64,000 nt of DNA. It comes from Persicaria tinctoria (Eukaryota > Streptophyta > Magnoliopsida > Caryophyllales > Polygonaceae). The stretch spans positions 40,291,115-40,355,114 of the forward strand of contig JBANSL010000012.1 in assembly GCA_037127255.1 (NCBI GenBank). The letters are read 5' to 3'. The translations under genes and the position numbers were made by a program. Below are positions 58,318 to 64,000 of the stretch, one piece after another. The notes under the pieces are model-generated. The model did not search any database. It was not told where the DNA came from and saw only the letters and a list, made by a program, of their open reading frames with translations. Each line of letters begins with the position of its first letter. Position 1 is the stretch's first letter.

Positions 58318-58692
58318 TTGGATATTAACAATATCTTAAATTTCATCTCTATGTTGTTGTCAAGTGAAGATGATCTGTCATTCAATCTATATCGTTACAG
58401 TGATCCAAAAGAACTCCTAACTCATATCGATGTAAGTCTAAGCAGGACTGTAGCAAAATCTAATGTATATATCTTGCATGTTTCCAATTTGTTTGTATAT
58501 ATAGTAATATATGACAATATTAGGAAAATATACTTCATGTCTATATGTTCCCAATTTATTTTTTTTCAATTTGTTTGTTTCCAATGTGTTTGTATAGTAG
58601 TATTTATGTATATTCCATCAATATGTTTTGAATTGCAGGATCTCCCTGACCTTGCTATGGAAGTGGGTAGTCATTATTCGGTTATGTTTTAG
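58318..58692 (+). pseudogene. Possible spliced gene fragment, unrecognised
   Basis: An open frame ends ..YRYSDPKELLTHID at a good donor (GAT|GTAAGT, 58431), and after TTTGAATTGCAG (to 58638) it continues DLPDLAMEVGSHYSVMF and TAG, in phase 0. The codon choice and clean splice sites suggest coding origin. I do not recognise the family, no start or upstream exon is evident, and the protein would be tiny. It may be a gene remnant among repeats. Confidence 0.4.
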
Positions 58693-58887
58693 ACAGAGAG
58701 ATATTTCTTTGATTTAAAGAACGTAAAGGAGTGAGTTCGTTTATGGGTGACATTGCAAAAATATATATTGTTAGTAACTCAAAGGTCTTGAAAGAACAAT
58801 CAGAATGTGTTAGGTGTCTTTTGTTTAGTTTGCAAGTATTATGGATATCCTAGAGACACAACCAGTAATTACCTGAATTTTAGGAAT

Positions 58888-59950
58888 TTTTTTTCAAAAT
58901 ATTCACTAAAAATAGTTATTTACCATTATATTTAGACGTTCAAAATATTTGCAAAAATATTTTTTTTTTGCAGATTTTTCAGAGAAACGTGGTTTGAAAC
59001 CGCGTTTCATTCAAAAACTAAAAAATTTGAAACTGAAGAGGAATGAGAAAAAAAAACGCGGTTTAAAATCGCGTTTTATAATAAATTTATGATAAAACGC
59101 GGGTTTAAACCATGTTTATGTGTTTTTTTATCTTTCAATTGGAAAAAAAAAAGAGTAAAGTGCGCCTTGAAACCGAGCTTTACTGACAAATCCATCCGCC
59201 ATAGCAGCCCGACGAGCACCACGAGAAAATGATAGAGGAAGAGCTCAACAGTAGAAGGAAGAGAGGAAGAGCTCATCACCTCCATGTAAATGAATGGAGA
59301 GGAGGAAGACACACCCACACGGACCCATTTGCCTAATCGAATTGCACCCATCGCCTTCTGAGTCGCCCAGATCTGGCGGAGAAACCTTCTTTGCACTTGT
59401 CTGAAACAAAGATGTCCTTAGCTCCCTTTCAAGCTCACTTATCACTTTCACCTCCAAGCCGTTATGATAACCACCTCTTCTGCTCTTCCTCTTCGGCATT
59501 GCCTAGGAGAAGGTGGCCTGAAATCAGACAAAAAACCCATCGCCGAACATCCCTCTATTCGAATCGCACAAAATCCAATGACGGTAGTTGCAGGAGGAAG
59601 TCGGTGGCGCTGGGGAGTTACGGGCGGAAGCCAGATTGCAACTTGCAAGTGAAGCGCGACTTCAAGCCACGCTTTAGTCTTTGTTTTTTTTTTGTTAATT
59701 GAAAACTAGAAAGGTTAAAAAAACACGATTTGAACCCATGTTTTTATCATAAATTTATTTTAAAACGTTGTTTCAAATCTCATTTCTTCTGTTTATTTTT
59801 TTTTCAATTTCAAAATTTATAATTTATGAATGAAATGCGATTTGAAACCACGTTTCTCTGAACAATCTGCAAAAATGAATATTTCTGTAAAATATTTTGA
59901 GCGTGTGAATATAATGAAAAATAATTATTTTTTAGTAAATATTTTTAAAA
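58888..59950. mobile_element. Long-TIR (Mutator-like) element, possibly Pack-MULE
   Basis: About 220 bp at 58888-59110 recurs inverted at 59710-59950: both arms hold AAAATATT.ACTAAAAAT, TTCAAAATATTT, TTTTGCAGATT.TTCAGAGAAACGTGGTTTGAAA and ATAAATTTATGATAAAA. Long TIRs of this size typify MULEs. A 9-bp duplication was not clear (TGAATTTTA versus CGAATTATC). The 0.6 kb centre is less AT-rich, with mixed frames at 59076-59702 that may be captured gene sequence. No transposase is present. Confidence 0.65.
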
Positions 59951-61289
59951 AAAAATCGAATTATCGAACTAATTAAAATATTTTCATTGGCCTATTGATT
60001 TTATTTACTTATATTAGTATTATCGGTTTTTCTATCCTATGCTCTAAAGACATAGGATAAGACCCTAAATTGGAAAAGATTCCTTACTAAAAAGACAAGC
60101 GACCCTAAGAATGTAATTAAAAAATAATTAAATAATTAAAAAGTTTGAAAAGTTAGAGCCCAAGGGCATAGGATAGAAAAATCGTAGTTTTATTACTATC
60201 TTATCAATGTAGAATATAATTTGGCTTTTCATTAGTGGACTATGTGAATTTTTGGGATAAATCTATTGAGCTTTATGGCTTATACATGATTTTAAGATAA
60301 GACTATTGTATTTAAACTATATAAAAAAAATTATTTGAAAGTCTTACAACGTTATCAAATCAAAGTAAATTATTGGGTTACATTTTGTAATTTAATTCGG
60401 TGGAATTTTTATGTTTCAAATAATAGCGGACTAGTTTTATAATTTCTCATAACCTAACATAATCCTAATTGAACCCGTATAAAAAGGGGCTTCCCTTCAC
60501 CTACAATTGTTGTCCCTCACTTTTCACCCTTCTCGTTCTCCTTCACTTTGCCACTAGACCCTAAACACCATTTCTCTCTTCTTCTTCCATGACTTATCAT
60601 TCCTTCACCCCCTCTCGTTCTCCTTGCTCTCTCAGTCTCACTTCCTTCCGCCTTCTCACATCATCACCCTAATCGATGTCGAACGTTAGGCCCTATTCAA
60701 AGCATCCGAAGCTTGAACCTCATCCATGGCATCTCTCCATTGTCTCTTTCTCGTCTCAATGCCCTGAGACCGGGTCCAGTGCCAACACGGATCCAAGAAA
60801 CAAATCCGATTCAAATATGATTCCACCAAGGAATTAAGAACCACGGCATCGCCAACACAACGGACGCCTAGTTGGCTTCATGTAGTAGCAATTGCGAACA
60901 CCAAAGTGCGAATTCACGATGACCGGGCGCCTATGTTGGAATTAGAAGGACTCGGAGTCACCGAGGCCACCAACGCTTCACTCTCCCATTCTCTGCACGC
61001 TCTCCCTACCTCTCTGGACCTACAGAGCCTCTATCGGCAACGAGCTCAAAGTCGGGTTATATAGTCATTGTTATTGGTTCTTGGCCTTTGAGTCAAGGGT
61101 CCTTAGCTTGTTCTATATAGATTGTCTTAACCCTCTATCGAGTCTTTCAATTTCGCATATTTACTTTCAATTACAGCCGTGTTTCATCAAGTCTTGCACC
61201 TTCAATTTTGAGTCTTGTTGAGTCTTGCATCGTCCTTGCTTTAATTCTTGCAATTGTGTCTTGATTCGGGCCATCCTACGGCTTACCCC
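59951..61289. other. Unassigned region with a TATA-like promoter box
   Basis: A TATAAAAAGGGGC box at 60478 is followed by a C/T-rich leader-like tract (60500-60700), as in a plant promoter or LTR R region, but no coherent ORF follows. 60840-61060 is GC-richer and stop-laden. It could be a degraded LTR. Confidence 0.35.
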
Positions 61290-61977
61290 ATATCAGTTAC
61301 TCAAAATATATTTGCTAATATTTATAGGATTAAGGCAAGTAATAGAGAATATAGCTATAATCACTTAGCACGCTGTACGTTTATCTAACCTAAAGGCTAC
61401 TTAAGACAAATAAACAACATAAAGATGTAGAGAACAAGAGCAATGAATAACCAAATATGCATAAACCATTTAATAACTATAAAATAGTATAGAAACAATT
61501 CTTACATGTCATAAACCAATGTATTGAATATAAGCAGAACTATATAAAAGGTTTAGCCGAGCATGACTTACCGAAAAGATAAGAAAAGAGAGATGAGAGA
61601 TGTGTCGAACGATGTGTATGAAATAGTGTGTGAAATGGTTGAGATGTGAGGGGTATTTATAATTCTAGGAAATACTAGGAGTCAACCAACTTAAGGTAGA
61701 AGCAAATCCCAATAAATGGGCCAGATTCGGCCGTTGAGAATCTGTTGAGATACGAGATCGACGAGCGTCGACTCAGCGGGTGCTCGAGATCTTCCGCGGG
61801 TGCTACTAGATCGGCGGGCGCCGATCCAGTGTGTAGCTTCGATCCTCTCTTTAGGCTTGGTTCCAAGAATCTGCATAAATAGGCATAAAACACGTAGATT
61901 TCAAACTTTACAACTTAAGAGACAATGAATGCACTTTATGCTAAAAACACGTCTAAATACAACCTAAACGACTTAAA
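61290..61977 (-). repeat. Diverged relative of the TGATA solo LTRs
   Basis: Shares the layout and some words with the solo LTRs: GCCGAGCATGACTTACC (61556), a palindrome-rich GC block (CGACGAGCGTCG, GGCGGGCGCCGAT at 61760-61830), GGTTCCAAGAATCTGCATAAA.., GTAGATTTCAAAC and AATGCACTTTATGCTAAAAACACG. Termini are not resolved. Confidence 0.4.
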
Positions 61978-62247
61978 ATGCATATACAAATTGATGCCGC
62001 TCAATTATCGATGACGCCTGGTGACATTGAGGACAACATGAAGGTTCCATTTGATGGCCCTGTCACTCGTTCAAGGGCCAAGAAGATTCAAAATGCAACT
62101 AAGGCCTTTCTTGTCCGTCACCATGGAACGTTAGAGCAAGGGTTCAGGCCACCCTGGATCACTTGGCTCAAGGTTACACCACCAGCACAAGAAGTGAGCC
62201 TACGTCCACACACGGAGCTCATGAAGACTCGTCTGCACCCGCCATGA
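61978..62247 (+). pseudogene. Gypsy-type TRSRAK ORF fragment
   Basis: The 89-codon frame contains DIEDNMKVPFDGPVTRSRAK, a signature of plant Ty3/gypsy polyproteins next to the LTR. Nothing else of gag or pol is present. It is a remnant of an LTR element, perhaps with the LTR-like stretch that follows. Confidence 0.6.
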
Positions 62248-62329
62248 TTCACCTGAACTCGGCATCACCAAGAAGCCACTCGGCCGAGTGGGCCATTGGT
62301 CTTGTCGAAGAGCATGGGCCGAGTCACAC

Positions 62330-63189
62330 TTGTGTTGGGCCGGATTTAATTAATTTGTTATTTCATGCAATTAGATAAATAAGGTGGAATTTAATTATAT
62401 CTCTTCTAGATATAATACTTGACCACCAAGTTATTAAATTTCTATCTCATTAGGATTTATTTATCTTATGCTATTTCATTTATCTTTAGATAGAATTAAT
62501 ATATCCAAACCCCTTTCCTTTGCAAGGAAGGATTGGTTAGATTTCTCATTAGTTTACTATAAATTCATGTTACACCTTTGAATTTAATCAGATTGAATTA
62601 GAATTGAAGAAACCCTTAACGGATCTAGGGTTCTTCGATTGTCAATCCCAAAAGCTCTTGTGTTCTTGAGAAATTTCGGACCTCACAAAATCATCACCCT
62701 CACCCTTGATCATATTCGGCAACCCTAAAAACCAGCCCTAGCCTGTTCTCGTCGAGATCGAGGACAACAAGCTCAGGCCTGCTCGACCTAGGCCAACAGC
62801 GCTTCCGAGAACCCAGGCCTTGGCGTCGTCCGCGAGGAGATCCGCTCCCAGCGAGCGCGGCACCCGCGTCCTCGCTCCGCGTTCCCAGCGCCAAGCTCCC
62901 AGGCGCGCTCGCTCCCGCTCGCCATCACCTTCGCTCCCGCGTTCTCTCTCGCCAGCACTCCCGCTCCAGCGAGTGCTCCCGTCCCAGCGAGTCCGGCCCC
63001 CACGCACACCCTGAGGCGAGAAGCCTGTGTGCCCGGATCCTTGCGCGCCAGCCTTCGCAGCTTCCCTCGCTGTTCTTCGTTCCTTCTTTCTGTCGCTATT
63101 TCACTGTTTCGAAGTTGCTGAATTTTTCTAAGTTTAATTCCGTCGCTAAATCAGAATTCTAATCACTTGGTTGAATTGTTCCAAATCAG
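62330..63189 (+). repeat. LTR-like or 5' leader sequence
   Basis: Begins TGTTGGGCCGG (62333) after the TRSRAK fragment and has CTATAAATTCATG (62570), a leader with AGGGTTCTTCGATTG, and a GC-rich run with GCTCCCGCTCG and CCAGCGAG words (62880-63000). Either this is the LTR of the same lost retroelement, or it is the promoter and 5' UTR intron of the gene at 63193. Frames at 62700-63014 are GC-driven. Confidence 0.35.
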
Positions 63190-63303
63190 GAGATGTCAAA
63201 GAGCATTGCAAGATCGGAGCAAATATACGGCGTGGTTCTTGATCTGAAGCCCACAGGCGAAGGATCGGGTATCCCAAACGTATCAAGTGGTATCGGATTT
63301 CAG
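63190..63303 (+). CDS. First coding exon of a gene leaving the window
   Basis: The exon starts after CCAAATCAG and has ATG at 63193 three bases in. It reads 37 codons (MSKSIARSEQIYGVVLDLKP, then a Gly/Ser-rich stretch) up to the donor CAG|GTTAATG at 63303. It has no signal peptide or known domain. I do not recognise it, and the short length limits confidence. Confidence 0.45.
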
Positions 63304-64000
63304 GTTAATGCAAGTTCTTTACTCTCTTGATGTCTTTATTGAGTGATTTCTTTTTCGTGCCTTATTTTTTTCACCATAGCCGCTGCATAAAAGTTGAATC
63401 TTTATTATTCACCCATAAAAAAAATTGGCACTTTATTTTTGTTATTCTTTGTTTGGATCTATAATTTGTAAGATATTGAGTTCTTGACTGCAAGTTGTGA
63501 TCTTTTCTTCCTAGTTGCTACATATCATGCCTATGACTGTGATTCTTGGATTAAAAGCATTATATAAACTTGCACCACTAAAGAACCCTAATTTTTCCAG
63601 TTTCTAGCCTATTTTCCCTATTTTCTTTATTTTTGATTACTTTTAGATCATCGTAGCTTATTATTTTTATTTGTTCTTGCTCTTCAATTTCGGTTGCTAC
63701 CTTCACCTTACAGCAGCTGTTCATCATAAAAAAAAAAAAAAAAAAAACAGAAAACCGAGAGCATCCATTAAAAAAAAAAAATCTATATAGAGCATTCTTC
63801 ATCTTACATTGTTGAGTTAGTAACTCTTCCTTGTTAGTTCTTTGATTGCTACATGTTAGATGATCTAAACGGCTTTAAGCATTACAAAAGAACCCTACTT
63901 GTGTGATTTTGTGCTGTGCCGACACTGGAGCCTTTGTCACACGCCTCTTTCTCTGAACCGTGTTGCAACCGTCAGATAATAGTTGACGGAGTGTGTGCAC
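63304..64000 (+). other. Presumed intron
   Basis: AT-rich with long T and A runs (A19 at about 63729). No further coding exon was recognised before the window ends. Confidence 0.4.

Noticed and set aside
62700..63014. Arg/Ser-rich ORFs on both strands
   Set aside because: Low-complexity GC-rich leader or LTR sequence without domains.

Overview
This is a repeat-rich nuclear window from a eudicot plant, judged from GT-AG introns, an euAP2-type transcription factor gene with a miR172 site, plant Ty1/copia and Ty3/gypsy (Tat-type) retrotransposons, a plant L1-type LINE with an RNase H domain, Stowaway MITEs and hAT-like elements. Species cannot be told from the sequence. Nothing bacterial or organellar was seen.

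Layout. 1-1975: last two exons of a plus-strand gene I do not recognise. 2085-11290: repeats, namely two related solo LTRs (about 2560-4104; 7626-8873 with a GGGAG target duplication), a decayed copia 3' end (5505-6695), two copies of a GC-rich repeat ending in oligo(T) and a hAT-like element (10375-11282). 12184-18420: the clearest host gene, an AP2/TOE-like regulator on the minus strand. Nine exons read as one open frame of 458 codons. Exon 6 of the usual AP2 plan is decayed and must be skipped. The miR172 site lies in the last exon, and the 3.3 kb last intron holds several MITEs and a SINE-like repeat. 18437-18671: Stowaway MITE upstream of that gene. 18893-26450: a nested stack, GC-rich repeat > hAT-like element > 5'-deleted copia > an element sitting in a TA microsatellite in the copia 3' LTR. 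26673-28732: two more hAT-like elements.

29402-55785 is a second nested stack. A roughly 6.4 kb L1-type LINE (14-bp target duplication, oligo(A) tail) is split by a 19.9 kb Tat-type Ty3/gypsy retrotransposon (GTGTG target duplication, LTRs of 3.9 and 3.4 kb). The gypsy element carries gag, protease, RT, RNase H, an extra RNase H and integrase on the plus strand, all interrupted by stops. On the minus strand, between integrase and the 3' LTR, it carries a captured host-type plant mobile domain (PMD) gene, now broken. Its LTR ends and post-integrase leader hold 14 copies of a short motif predicted to fold into two hairpins whose stems vary while staying base-paired. This looks like a structured RNA element and is the most interesting signal in the window.

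55875-57664 is a third solo LTR (ATTAT target duplication) packed with a palindromic CGCTGGCAGCG motif. 58318-59940: a small spliced fragment and a long-TIR Mutator-like element. 61290-64000: LTR-like debris, a short TRSRAK-type retroelement ORF and the first coding exon of a gene leaving the window. Almost all of the remaining short ORFs are chance frames in repeats.
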